37,914 bases of DNA from the NCBI GenBank assembly GCA_021778125.1, contig JAJYCT010000009.1, positions 1-37,914 of the forward strand, given 5' to 3'. This document shows, piece by piece, positions 8,162 through 15,648 of this stretch. Position 1 is the first letter of the stretch. Each line of letters begins with the position of its first letter. Both the position numbers and the translations under genes were made by a program. The DNA comes from Myxococcales bacterium (GTDB lineage: Bacteria > Myxococcota_A > Polyangia > Polyangiales > Polyangiaceae). The notes below the pieces were generated by a model, which worked only from the letters and a program-made list of their open reading frames with translations, ran no database searches and had not been told where the DNA came from.

Positions 8162-8977
8162 TCACCCGCCATCCTGCCGCACGTCGCGAAGGGGCTCGAC
8201 GATGAGGCGCAGGTAGACGCCGACCCACGGTTGCGTGTCGCCCGCACCCGGCGACCATGGCAGGGCGACGCCGAGGCGCACGGGGAGTCCAAGCGGGGCC
8301 AGGTCGGCGACGACGTTGGGCGCGGCGAGCACCGGCGTGATCCATGTGCCGTCCGCCAGAGCCTCCAGCCCGAAGAAGCCCGTTCGGGAGGACCGGTCGA
8401 GGCTAACGAGCACCGCAAGGCTGCCTCGCAGAGGGGCGTGAGGGCCGGAGGCTCCGACTCCGACGCCCGCGCTGCCACGCAAGGTCCAGAGCCCGCGACG
8501 GAAGGCGGCGCGCAAGTCGAATGCGAAGGGCAGGCCGGGCTGGTCTGGCGACGGGTAGCGGTCTGCGCGCGGAGGCCACTCCGCGCCTGCCTCCGCCTGC
8601 AAGTAGAAGTCGTCGGAAGAATCCCGCAAGAGCTTCCACGAGACCGTCGTGCCGACCCCCAGGTCGGTGCGCGAATCGAAGCCGGGGCCCTGGCTGCCCA
8701 CGAGGGATGGCTCCAGTCGCAGCCCCAAACGCTCGGTGGCGAGCCACTCAGCTTCGATGCTCGCAAGTTGCAGCAGCGCTCCAGCGCGACGCGATCGGAG
8801 TTCGCCGGCATCGCCGGAGACCTCCAGTTCCCCCTTCTCGATCCCGTCGATGTCGGTGGCCGTTTCGCCGAAGATCGGCTCGGGGATGGGCGAACGGGGC
8901 GGGTCGCCTGCCGACGTCACCGCACTCGCGGTCACGACGGTCACGACGGCTCCTGCGGCAACAATACTACGACACAC
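8162..8977 (-). CDS. Predicted outer-membrane beta-barrel protein, likely BlaI-regulated
   Basis: The mature part alternates short amphipathic strands (LGLRLEPSLVG, VGTTVSWKLLRD, DDFYLQAEAGAEW, GVYLRLIVEPL) in the manner of outer-membrane beta-barrels, with the early motif PEPIFGETATDIDGIEKGE. A GTG at 8977 gives the signal peptide MCRSIVAAGAVVTVV... ending near TSAG, so I prefer it (271 aa). Alternatives are the GTG at 8998, or the GTG at 8944, which has GCAGGAG 6 bases upstream but would lack a usable signal peptide. The GTG at 8977 sits inside a perfect 20-bp dyad, and the gene follows blaR1-like and blaI-like genes on the same strand. This arrangement suggests it is the structural target of the pair. 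Its ligand or cargo is unknown. Confidence 0.7.
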   Translation of the reverse strand: MCRSIVAAGAVVTVVTASAVTSAGDPPRSPIPEPIFGETATDIDGIEKGELEVSGDAGELRSRRAGALLQLASIEAEWLATERLGLRLEPSLVGSQGPGFDSRTDLGVGTTVSWKLLRDSSDDFYLQAEAGAEWPPRADRYPSPDQPGLPFAFDLRAAFRRGLWTLRGSAGVGVGASGPHAPLRGSLAVLVSLDRSSRTGFFGLEALADGTWITPVLAAPNVVADLAPLGLPVRLGVALPWSPGAGDTQPWVGVYLRLIVEPLRDVRQDGG

Positions 8978-8985
8978 GTCGTAGT
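8966..8985. promoter_or_regulatory. Perfect dyad, candidate BlaI operator
   Basis: The arms ACTACGAC (8966-8973) and GTCGTAGT (8978-8985) are separated by ACAC. BlaI/MecI/CopY repressors bind short dyads with TAC...GTA half-sites, which fits. On the minus strand a TTGACA lies at 9014-9009, and a -10 near 8990-8985 would put the transcription start beside GTG 8977. No convincing -10 is seen, so the exact promoter is uncertain. Confidence 0.65.
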
Positions 8986-9042
8986 CAGTACCGCCCACCG
9001 TCGGACGGTGTCAACGTTGTCGGCGAGCGCGCACGCTGACCA

Positions 9043-9888
9043 TCAATCCACTCCGGCCACGGCTCGAACGATCTGCTCGCCGAAGATGTGGCCCACGATC
9101 ACGGCCACCGCGAGCGACGAGGCGAGCACGACAGATAGCCGCCGGAACGTCCATGGCCCCCGCGACGTCGGCACGGGTTGGAGAAGGCGCGCCACCCTAT
9201 CGGCGAGCTGCGGAGCATCAACGAGAGCTGCGGCCGTTGCACGCCTTCCGACGGCAAACCGAGCAGCCTTGACGATGGCGGACGCAAGGTCGGCCCCATC
9301 GACACCTCGTGCGCGCGCTTCCTCGTCGCGCGCCAGTTCGAGAGCATGGCGCCAAGCCGAGAGCAGAGTGCCCGCCGAGGGCACGGGCCACTGTAGGTCG
9401 GCAACGAACTGCGTCAGCAGGATGCGCAGCGGGTCCCGGTGCCGAACGTGCGCCCGCTCGTGCTCCAGGACCGCGCCCAGCTCGGATTCGTCAAGGAGCG
9501 AGGCGAGGCTCTCAACGACAACTACGCGCGGGCGGAGCAGACCGATCGTGCATGCGCCGGTCGCTGGCCGGCTTGTCGCCGCAGCGACCGAGAGAACGGC
9601 CCTCAAGGCCGCGCGGCCCCAGATCGCGGAGACGACCAGAGCGACCCCCCAAACGACGGGGCTCAGCGCCTCGTTGGTCATGTCAGGTTCTTGCAGCCCC
9701 CAGCCGAGCAAGCCTGCGAACACCAGTAGCGCGAAGACGAGGGGGCTCCACATGCGCCGTGCACAGGCATGCTCAAGCTCCTGCCCGCCGCCGCCGGACT
9801 GCGCCGATGGAAGCAGGCTGCTCGACAGCAGGAGCGCGGAGCCACACGCCGACAGGCTCAGCGTCGCGAGGGTGAGTTCACGTTCCAC
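9043..9888 (-). CDS. BlaR1-like M56 membrane metallopeptidase (short form)
   Basis: This 281-aa membrane protein has hydrophobic segments at about 9-28, 48-66, 77-95 and 256-275. The zinc-peptidase motif HERAH (143-147), in the context VLEHERAHVRHRDPL, is followed by LELARDEEARARG with a probable third ligand Glu. This is the M56 (BlaR1/MecR1) family, whose members cleave a partner BlaI-type repressor after sensing an envelope signal. The C-terminal penicillin-binding sensor domain of BlaR1 is absent, so the signal is probably not a beta-lactam sensed in the classical way. The GTG at 9888 has GGAAGG about 6 bases upstream and overlaps the end of the blaI-like gene by 11 bp, indicating translational coupling. 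The family call is secure; the target is inferred. Confidence 0.88.
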   Translation of the reverse strand: MERELTLATLSLSACGSALLLSSSLLPSAQSGGGGQELEHACARRMWSPLVFALLVFAGLLGWGLQEPDMTNEALSPVVWGVALVVSAIWGRAALRAVLSVAAATSRPATGACTIGLLRPRVVVVESLASLLDESELGAVLEHERAHVRHRDPLRILLTQFVADLQWPVPSAGTLLSAWRHALELARDEEARARGVDGADLASAIVKAARFAVGRRATAAALVDAPQLADRVARLLQPVPTSRGPWTFRRLSVVLASSLAVAVIVGHIFGEQIVRAVAGVD

Positions 9889-10267
9889 GGCGGGCCTTCC
9901 TTCGTTGCTCGACGGCGACTGCGAGCCGATCGAGAAGCTCGGGGTCGATCGACTCGACCGCATCGACCAGACCGGCGACGGCAGGGTCGGGAGCAGACGC
10001 GAGAAGCTCGGTGAGCATCCGCTTGGCACGGGCACGTTCCAGCACCGCCCGAGACACCCGTGAGGTGTACGACAGGGCGATCCCAATCCGCTCCCGCTTG
10101 ACGAGGCCCTTGTCGTGCAGCCGATCGAGCACCTTCGCCGTGGTCGTGTAGGCGAGAGCGTCGCGCTTGCCGACGCGCTCGTGAAGGTCACGAACGGTCG
10201 CACGGCCGGCGTCGATGAGGGCGCTCAGCACGGCGTACTCCAGCTCCCCTCCGGGCAGGGCCTTCAT
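9878..10267 (-). CDS. BlaI/MecI-family transcriptional repressor
   Basis: A 129-aa winged-helix repressor. It shows the family pattern GELEYAVLSALIDAGRATV at the N-terminus. The recognition-helix/wing block AYTTTAKVLDRLHDKGLVKR spans about 39-58 and matches the Y-T-T-v-x-x-x-L-x-x-L-x-x-K-G-x-v signature of BlaI/MecI/CopY. The C-terminal helix used for dimerisation follows. In the family, the repressor is inactivated by proteolysis triggered by the M56 partner encoded downstream. The ATG at 10267 has GGGAG upstream; an in-frame start at 10306 would add 13 residues before the conserved domain. Its probable operator is the dyad at 8966-8985. A degenerate version (10290-10309, with only 5 of 8 bases matching in each half) overlaps a TTGACA just upstream of its own start. 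Confidence 0.9.
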   Translation of the reverse strand: MKALPGGELEYAVLSALIDAGRATVRDLHERVGKRDALAYTTTAKVLDRLHDKGLVKRERIGIALSYTSRVSRAVLERARAKRMLTELLASAPDPAVAGLVDAVESIDPELLDRLAVAVEQRRKARRGT

Positions 10268-10383
10268 GGTCGCTCCCGCGTAAGCGCCCACTACCCGCGC
10301 TGTCAAGGTGGTTCCTCGTCGAGCCCCAAGACCATCGCCCGCGCGACCTTGTTGCCACCCTGGGCCTTGGCGATGTTCACGCC

Positions 10384-10539
10384 CCTTCGGGAAGCATCGA
10401 CGACGCGAAGCGAAGCATGGTCCCCAGCCAGAAGCTCCAGAGCGGCGTCGGTCACTTCCTGAAAGGCGTACTCAAGGGTGTGCTCCCCCGAAAGGTGCTC
10501 GGTGACTCGGCGGAGCACGAGCAGGGCCTGGCGAGTAAG
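10384..10539 (-). pseudogene. N-terminal fragment of a GAF-domain sensor
   Basis: About 52 residues (LTRQALLVLRRVTEHLSGEH..., then TLEYAFQEVTDAALELL and GDHASLRVVDASRR) match the start of GAF domains as found in two-component sensors. No start codon is placed before it, and the homology ends abruptly after the first strand pair. It lies immediately downstream of the truncated envelope-protein copy on the same strand. Treated as a decayed remnant. Confidence 0.6.
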
Positions 10540-10675
10540 ACACCGGCGCCCCACACGCAGCCCGGGGCAACGCCCCCGACCTGGTTGCGTTGACGTGGCG
10601 CCGCCGGCCGAGAGGGCTCGCCGACTGGTCGACGTAGCCTGCGAGGTTCCCGGCACGGAGCTTGACGAGCATTCG

Positions 10676-11329
10676 GCCGATGCGCGAAGCGGCCAGGTCC
10701 GCGCCGAGCATCGACCGCACCCGAAGCCGCGACCGGCGCGGGAACACGACGCCGGCGTACGCTCCGACGCGCGGCTCGGCGCTGGAGGGTCCACCGGTTG
10801 CTCCGCTGCCGCCCGTGTCCGCGCCTTGCTCGCTGGTCACGCTCACCGCTGCCATCACGCCCCCCAGCAACTCGATGCCACCGACGGGTTGCCTTCGTCC
10901 CATGAGCACACCGACGTCGAAGGTCGACATCGCGAACCCCGCCGGCGCGCTCGCCTGCAGCGGCGACTGAGCCGGGTCCCACTGGGCGAGCACGCCGATC
11001 TCCCAGTGAGAAAGGGTCAGGCTCGCAAGGATGCCGACGTCGGGCGAAACGAAGCTACCGGGACCGGCGACGCGAGCGCCGACCGAACCGGCGATATCGA
11101 GGTGCGCGGAGGACGAAGCCTCCGCTGCAGGCGGCGGCAGGACTTCTCCAGGGGTGGGGCTCGCGGGCGGAGCCGAGTCGGGGCGAGCGGGTGCCGGTTG
11201 TACGGAGGGCGCCGCCGACACGAGCAGCGCGACGACGGCCGGACCGAGCTCGCCGGGCGTTCCGACCGCGCGCCTCGCCTGACGATCGTCGTGCGTCGTG
11301 AACACGATCGTGGCGCCCGCATCGCCGAC
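10676..11329 (-). pseudogene. Truncated inverted copy of the sigma-operon envelope gene (18636-19610)
   Basis: The translation runs from VGDAGATIVFTT to MLGADLAASRIG and aligns colinearly with about residues 76-296 of the protein at 18636-19610. Shared blocks include FVSPDVG, IGVLAQWDP, MGRRQPVGGIELLGG and GATGGPSSAEPR. The copy lacks the N-terminal 75 residues and the last 28, and beyond the breakpoints the sequence is unrelated. No sigma factor or anti-sigma gene accompanies it. The frame is open, so decay is recent or some selection persists. About 135 bp of unassigned sequence separate it from the GAF fragment, and 269 bp of unassigned sequence (11330-11598) lie upstream of the next gene. 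Confidence 0.75.
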
Positions 11330-11598
11330 CACGGGCGAGCGCTTCGAGTGGGTCGCAGGCCCCGGCGACGGGCAGGCGGCGGAGCCGAGGCCGAGACCGT
11401 CACCCTGCCCTGAGCCACCGAGCGGGGGCCCCGGCGGCGGGCGATCCCGATCTCTTCCTCTTGCGCGCTTGGCCGAGCAACGGATCGAGCCCGACGGCCG
11501 AGCAGTGGGGTGACGCCGACGACGAATCATCCTCGGTCGTCGGGCAAGCCGACGTCGGTGCCTGGCGCCCCCACGAACCGTGTGGTAGATGCGCCACC

Positions 11599-12234
11599 AT
11601 GTGGACGGGGGCTGCACGGGGATCGCGCATCCTGCTCTTCGCGCTGCTCCTGGGAGCCTGCGGGGCCCAGCTCGCCCCGATGCGCAAGGTCGCCGCGCCG
11701 GGCAGATCGCTCGCCGGCCCGCCGCCCGAGGGACGGGCGAGGGTGGTCTTCTTCGTCGTCGACGAGAGGAGCTTCGATTTCGGCAGTCCGAGCGACGCGT
11801 TCTACGTCATTGACGAGAAGGGGGGCGTGCTCGGCGCGCTGGAATGGGGCTCCTGGTTCGCGATCGACCTGCCCGCCGGCGAGCACGCCTTCTTCGAGTG
11901 GAGCCCGTGGACGCCCAACCTGCTCGGCCCGCAGGTGAACGCCGCGATGAAGGCGTCTCTCGCGGCCGGGCGGACCTACGAGGTCCAGCTCACCACCGGG
12001 CCTCGGCCCTTCTACCGGTCGGCCGTCCTTCCCCACTTCGCGGCGGTGGCGCCGGACGAGGCTCGGCTCGCGACGCTGATCCCGCTCGAGATCGATCCGG
12101 CGAGCGCCTCCCGGTGGGCGGAGAGCCACGCCGATTCGCTTCGCGCGCGCGTCGCCGAAGGCCAGGCGCGGCTCGCCCGGGGCGACTATGCGAGGCTGGG
12201 CGAACCTCCCGCTGGTGCGTCCACGGCGCAGTAG
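11599..12234 (+). CDS. Lipoprotein with a DUF2846-like domain
   Basis: A 211-aa predicted lipoprotein. The signal RILLFALLLGAC has lipobox LGAC. The core (RARVVFFVVDERS..., FYVIDEKGGVLGALEWGSWFAIDLPAGEHAFF) has the layout of DUF2846-like lipoprotein domains: a beta strand, an object/display strand pair, then a lipid-like L-P-x-G-x-H turn. The C-terminus is an Ala/Arg/Glu-rich helix typical of a periplasmic coiled region. The ATG at 11599 was chosen because the signal peptide starts there; the ribosome-binding site is weak. It stands alone between degenerate regions. Function unknown; family assignment is moderate. Confidence 0.72.
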   Translation: MWTGAARGSRILLFALLLGACGAQLAPMRKVAAPGRSLAGPPPEGRARVVFFVVDERSFDFGSPSDAFYVIDEKGGVLGALEWGSWFAIDLPAGEHAFFEWSPWTPNLLGPQVNAAMKASLAAGRTYEVQLTTGPRPFYRSAVLPHFAAVAPDEARLATLIPLEIDPASASRWAESHADSLRARVAEGQARLARGDYARLGEPPAGASTAQ

Positions 12235-12421
12235 GAGCGCGCCGGGGCCAGTCCTACCCCCGGTTCTTCATGAACGCCGCCACCTGCCGGCGGGCTCCAT
12301 GGAAGGCGGAGACCAGTCAAGCCGCGAAGGACGCCAAGAGAGGACAGCACGACCAACCTGGCGGCCCTGCGGCTTGGCGCCCTCTCCTCTCCTTGCCTCG
12401 ATGGCGTACCCTCGCCGTCAT

Positions 12422-12604
12422 GATCGAATGGTCCCTTTCGGGCGACCACGGGTTGTAGCCGATGCTGATCTTGCACTTGCTCTTCGAGCGGCTGACCAGG
12501 ACCGAGTACGCGCTCTCGGGGACGAGGGCGTAGGTGACGAACTTGCCCGCGACCTCGATGAGCTGGTCGGTGAGGTCGACGAGGGCGGCGAGGGCGGCGT
12601 GCCC
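12422..12604 (-). pseudogene. Fragment of a DHH-phosphoesterase-like gene
   Basis: On the minus strand about 61 residues read as convincing protein: GHAALAALVDLTDQLIEVAG, then KFVTYALVPES, then SVLVSRSKSKCKISIGYNPW. From memory, the pattern K-[IV]-S-[IV]-G-x-N-P-W occurs in DHH/DHHA1-type phosphoesterases of this lineage. No start or end of a gene is present and the next genes abut it, so it is a remnant. The 187 bp at 12235-12421 hold nothing recognisable. Confidence 0.45.
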
Positions 12605-13330
12605 GCGCCAGGCTCGGGCAAGCACACGCACTTGAGCGGCGGCCAAGGCCTCGCCAACAGCGGTAGCGAGGGAGGCTACGAGCCGGGCTGGGACGCCACG
12701 GACTGGAACAACACGACCGACATCGACCCGACCAACAGCAACCTCGATTCGTGCAGTCCCTACAGCACCTGGACCGACACGCCTGGCAGCCAGGAGAGCC
12801 TGCCCATCAACTGCGTCAACTGGTGGGAGTCGTACGCGTTCTGTATCTGGGACGGTGGTTTCCTCCCGAGCGAAGCAGAGTGGGAGTACGTGGCGGCGGG
12901 CGGGAGCGAGGAGCGCGAGTACCCGTGGGGCAACCGCGCGATCGCTCCCGGTGGTGCGCCCGCGCCGCCCGCGACGGCGTGCCCGGGGGCGGGGTGCGAC
13001 TACGCGATCTACAGCTGCTACTACCCGAGCGGCTCGGGCAGTTGCAGCGGCGTCTCGAACATCGCGCCGGTAGGTCATGCATCGCAGGGAGCTGGGCTCT
13101 GGGGTCAGCTCGATATGGCGGGTGATGTCTGGGAGTGGAACCTCGACTGGGCCGCCAGCTACACGCTTGGCACCGATTGCGCCAACCTAAGTCCTGCCCT
13201 CGCCGCCCGGGTGTACCGGGGCGGCGGCTTCGAGGACGACTCGGGTGGCTTGAGCCCACCGCGCCGCGGGTTCGGCTCGCCGTCGTTTCGCGAGCCCGAG
13301 ATCGGCTTCCGGTGCGCGAGGACGCAGTAG
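12599..13330 (+). pseudogene. 5'-truncated formylglycine-generating-enzyme-like (FGE/SUMF1) gene
   Basis: The translation matches the middle and end of FGE-sulfatase-type domains. It begins GSGKHTHLSGGQGLANSG and continues with LPINCVNWWESYAFCIWDGG, FLPSEAEWEYVAAGG, YPWGN and GDVWEWNLDW. It ends VYRGGGFEDDS...IGFRCAR. The usual N-terminal part (fxMG...EVTVGxFxxF) and a signal peptide are missing. Just upstream is the unrelated DHH-like fragment on the opposite strand, with the join at about 12600. The frame from 12188 is open but its first 135 codons are not FGE-like. Domains of this type in myxobacteria are often secreted and need not be true sulfatase-activating enzymes. I call it a truncated gene, though expression from an internal start cannot be excluded. 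Confidence 0.7.
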
Positions 13331-13365
13331 CTGCTCGGTCGGCCCCGCCCCCTGGCCAGCGATTC

Positions 13366-13476
13366 TCATGGCACCCGCACGAGCACGCTGTCCTCGTCGC
13401 GTCCGCCGTCGACGACGGTTTGAAGATTCAGGATCGGCAGGCTGGCGTCGTCCGCACAAGGCCCGACGCGCATCAT
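13366..13476 (-). CDS. Possible 36-aa overlapping small ORF
   Basis: Starts with ATGATG at 13476, overlapping the TGA of the membrane-protein gene by 4 bp, and encodes MMRVGPCADDASLPILNLQT... ending VLVRVP. The residue mix is protein-like and GC3 is high. It may instead be the original C-terminus of the preceding membrane protein, separated by a frameshift. No homologue is recognised. Confidence 0.3.
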   Translation of the reverse strand: MMRVGPCADDASLPILNLQTVVDGGRDEDSVLVRVP

Positions 13477-14297
13477 GCGACGAGGGCCACCGGGACGACC
13501 GCTTCGGGCTCGCGGAAGGGATGTCGCCCGGGCATCGCGGTCGCGAGCACCCGGCAGTACTGCGCTGCGGGCCCCCGTCCGGTCAACGGTTGCAGTTCGA
13601 TGCTCACCCACGCCGGGCGGCACTCGACGATCCGCCAGCCGACGATGCCTCCTGCGTCGACCCGCGAGAGCCAGCCGTGCAGGGCAAGGCGGCGGCGGCG
13701 CGTGGCGCTCCAGACCACGGCGCAGAGGGGCGTCGCGATGGCCGGCAGGACGCCGCCAGCGAGCGGGGCGCCGAGCCATGCCAGCAAGGCACCCATCGCC
13801 CAGCTCTGAACCGCGAGCCTCGCCGCAGCCGAGACGAGCAACCGATCGACCGCGTCGTGAGACAGGCTCGTCGTCGCCTGCAGGACGACCCGCGCGAGCG
13901 AGCACTGCCACGCCGCGAGCATGCCCCCCGCGACCGCGCCGCCGACGGCGGACGCGACGATCTCGAGGTTTGCCGCGCCATCAATCACGGCCGGATCGAT
14001 CTGACCACGGAAATGGATGAACAGGCACACGGTCATCGTCCCGACCTGCCCCACGAGCGAGCGTGCGCTCGCGTCCTCCTCGCTGCACGCCGCGGCGAGG
14101 GCCACCGCGCACTCGGCGCCGAGCCAGACCAGGCAGTACGCAACGCCGGTGGATCCCAGTGCGCCTGTGGCGACGGCGACCGCGAGCGCCAGGGCCGGCG
14201 GGCAGAGATAGATCGCGAACGACGCCGCCTCGATCGTCAGCGAGCCGGAGGTGCAGTATGGAACGGGGAGTGCCCGGCGCGTCAGCCGTTCGTGCAC
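13473..14297 (-). CDS. Predicted polytopic inner-membrane protein
   Basis: About 274 residues from a GTG at 14297 that overlaps the end of the Cys-rich repeat gene by 16 bp; GGGCGGG lies just upstream. The N-terminal two-thirds has roughly four hydrophobic segments: FAIYLCPPALALAVAVATGA, GVAYCLVWLGAECAVALAAA, EIVASAVGGAVAGGMLAAW and WAMGALLAWLGAPLAGGVLP. An Arg-rich stretch (TRRRRLALHG) then leads to a soluble C-terminal domain of about 70 residues (GWRIVECRPAWVSIELQPL...). No family is recognised. Overlap with the upstream gene indicates the same operon. The start is uncertain because no good start codon lies closer to the first membrane segment. Confidence 0.55.
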   Translation of the reverse strand: MHERLTRRALPVPYCTSGSLTIEAASFAIYLCPPALALAVAVATGALGSTGVAYCLVWLGAECAVALAAACSEEDASARSLVGQVGTMTVCLFIHFRGQIDPAVIDGAANLEIVASAVGGAVAGGMLAAWQCSLARVVLQATTSLSHDAVDRLLVSAAARLAVQSWAMGALLAWLGAPLAGGVLPAIATPLCAVVWSATRRRRLALHGWLSRVDAGGIVGWRIVECRPAWVSIELQPLTGRGPAAQYCRVLATAMPGRHPFREPEAVVPVALVA

Positions 14298-15379
14298 TGC
14301 CCGCCCTGACACACGCCTCCCGGGCCGCAGTTCCCGCAGTCGAGCACCTGGCTGCACCCGTCGGAGACCTTGCCGCAGTCGTAGTTCAGATCCTTGCAGG
14401 CCATCGGAACGCACGTCGCGGTGCCGCAGCCGTTCGGCCCGCCGCCGCCGCAGGTCTGGCCGGCCGGGCAGGCTCCGCAGCCCACGGTACCTCCGCAGCC
14501 GTCGAGGATGGTGCCGCACGTCGCGCCGAGCGCGGCGCACGACGTCGTCTTGCAGCCGCACAGGTTCGCCGTACCCGTGCCGCCACAGGTCATCGGGGGC
14601 GTGCAGGCGCCGCAGTCGAGGCGCCCGCCGCAGCCGTCGGTGATCGACCCGCAGTCGGCTCCCCTGGCGCCGCAGCTGGTGGGCAGGCACCCGCACTGGT
14701 TGGGCGCGCCGCTGCCGCCGCACGTGGCGGGCGGGGGGCACGATCCGCAGGCCAGGACGCTCCCGCACCCGTCGGACACGGTGCCGCAGCTCGCCCCTTG
14801 CTGGGCGCACGTCTTGGGAGTGCACGGCGCGGCCCCGCAGCGGTTCGTCCCGTTGCCCCCGCAGATCTGCCCCGACGGGCACGAGCCGCACGACACCGTC
14901 GCGCCGCAGCCATCGGGCATGGTTCCGCAGTCGGCCCCCTGCGCCTGGCACGTCGTGGGCCGGCAACCGCACTGGTTGGCGACGCCCGCGCCGCCGCAGG
15001 TCGCGGGGGCCGCGCACTTGCCGCAGTCGAGGACCGCGCCGCACCCGTCCGAGACGCCGCCGCAGCTCGCCTTCTGCTCCGCGCACGTCCCGGGCACGCA
15101 CGTGCCGTTGCCGCACTGGTTGGGGCCGCCGCCTCCGCACACCTGGCCTTGCTGGCACGCGCCGCAGTTGAGGACGCCGCCGCAGCCGTCGGCCGCCTTG
15201 CCGCACGTGGCGCCGAGATCGGCGCAGGTCTTGGCCGCGCAGGAACCGCCGTCCGGTTGCGTGGTGGAGCCACCGTCTCCAGCGCCAATGGCGGCTCTGC
15301 CTCCGCAGCTCGCAACGACCGCCACGAGGCTCAGCAGCAGCCCGCCCGTCCTGCCCGCGACTCGGCTGACTCTCATCAT
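14282..15379 (-). CDS. Cysteine-rich tandem-repeat lipoprotein
   Basis: A 365-aa protein. MMRVSRVAGRTGGLLLSLVAVVASC is a lipoprotein signal (lipobox VASC). The rest is built from about seven tandem units of about 43 residues. Each follows the pattern C-x(5-8)-C-G-x(4)-D-G-C-G-x-x-L-x-C-G-x-C-x(5)-C-G-G-x-G-x-x-N-x-C-G, giving more than 60 cysteines. Repeats of this kind are known in myxobacterial secreted proteins and are often misannotated as enzymes; a structural, disulfide-stabilised surface role is likely. Its ATGATG start overlaps the TGA of the upstream lipoprotein gene (15376-15648), and its end overlaps the downstream membrane-protein start, so the genes form one tightly packed operon. 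The unequal repeats could expand or shrink by recombination. Confidence 0.82.
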   Translation of the reverse strand: MMRVSRVAGRTGGLLLSLVAVVASCGGRAAIGAGDGGSTTQPDGGSCAAKTCADLGATCGKAADGCGGVLNCGACQQGQVCGGGGPNQCGNGTCVPGTCAEQKASCGGVSDGCGAVLDCGKCAAPATCGGAGVANQCGCRPTTCQAQGADCGTMPDGCGATVSCGSCPSGQICGGNGTNRCGAAPCTPKTCAQQGASCGTVSDGCGSVLACGSCPPPATCGGSGAPNQCGCLPTSCGARGADCGSITDGCGGRLDCGACTPPMTCGGTGTANLCGCKTTSCAALGATCGTILDGCGGTVGCGACPAGQTCGGGGPNGCGTATCVPMACKDLNYDCGKVSDGCSQVLDCGNCGPGGVCQGGQCTNG

Positions 15380-15648
15380 CCCCTTGCCGCATCCTTGATC
15401 GCCGCGTCGGCATCCTCCCCGGCGTCGTGGGGCCCGGCATCGTGCGAGATACTCGTGTCGGGCATGCCGGCGTCGTGCGAGATGCTCGTGTCGGGCATGC
15501 CGGAGTCCTCAGGCGTCGAGACATCCCACCCGCTGGCGTCGTGAATGTATCCGCCGTCGTGCTGCGGCGCCGGGCCCGAGCTCGCGCACGCGCAGACCGA
15601 CGCGGCGAACCATGCGACCACCACCGGCCTAACTCGGATCGATGTCAT
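15376..15648 (-). CDS. Small Asp-rich lipoprotein with internal tandem repeat
   Basis: A 90-aa predicted lipoprotein with an excellent AAGGAGG site 6 bases before ATG 15648. The signal MTSIRVRPVVVAWFAASVCAC has its lipobox Cys in CACASS. The mature part is Asp/Ser/His-rich, with MPDTSISHDAG repeated twice in tandem followed by a partial copy. Such short acidic lipoproteins commonly head Cys-rich protein operons in this group. Its stop overlaps the start of the Cys-rich repeat gene. Role unknown; it could be a short tether or an anionic, cation-binding linker. Confidence 0.75.
   Translation of the reverse strand: MTSIRVRPVVVAWFAASVCACASSGPAPQHDGGYIHDASGWDVSTPEDSGMPDTSISHDAGMPDTSISHDAGPHDAGEDADAAIKDAARG
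15437..15502. repeat. 33-bp direct tandem repeat (two units)
   Basis: Units 15437-15469 and 15470-15502 differ at only two positions. They encode the duplicated MPDTSISHDAG peptide in the small lipoprotein, and copy number could vary by slippage. Confidence 0.85.

Noticed and set aside
6158-10063. A 1301-codon open frame on the plus strand
   Set aside because: It is antisense to at least four well-supported minus-strand genes with signal peptides and family motifs; high GC keeps antisense frames open. Its translation is low-complexity Arg/Ala/Gly.
10278-10306. Full -35/-10 promoter for the blaI-like gene (TTGACA-17-TTACGC)
   Set aside because: The -10 is poor and would place the transcription start within the ribosome-binding site; kept only as a weak note.
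13187-13459. A further small minus-strand ORF overlapping by ATGA after the 36-aa ORF
   Set aside because: It is antisense to the end of the FGE-like frame and has Arg/Ala-rich shadow composition.
14063-15544. Long plus-strand frames opposite the Cys-rich repeat gene
   Set aside because: The repeats of the real gene generate periodic Arg/Ala-rich or Pro/His-rich antisense peptides; no start site or family supports them.
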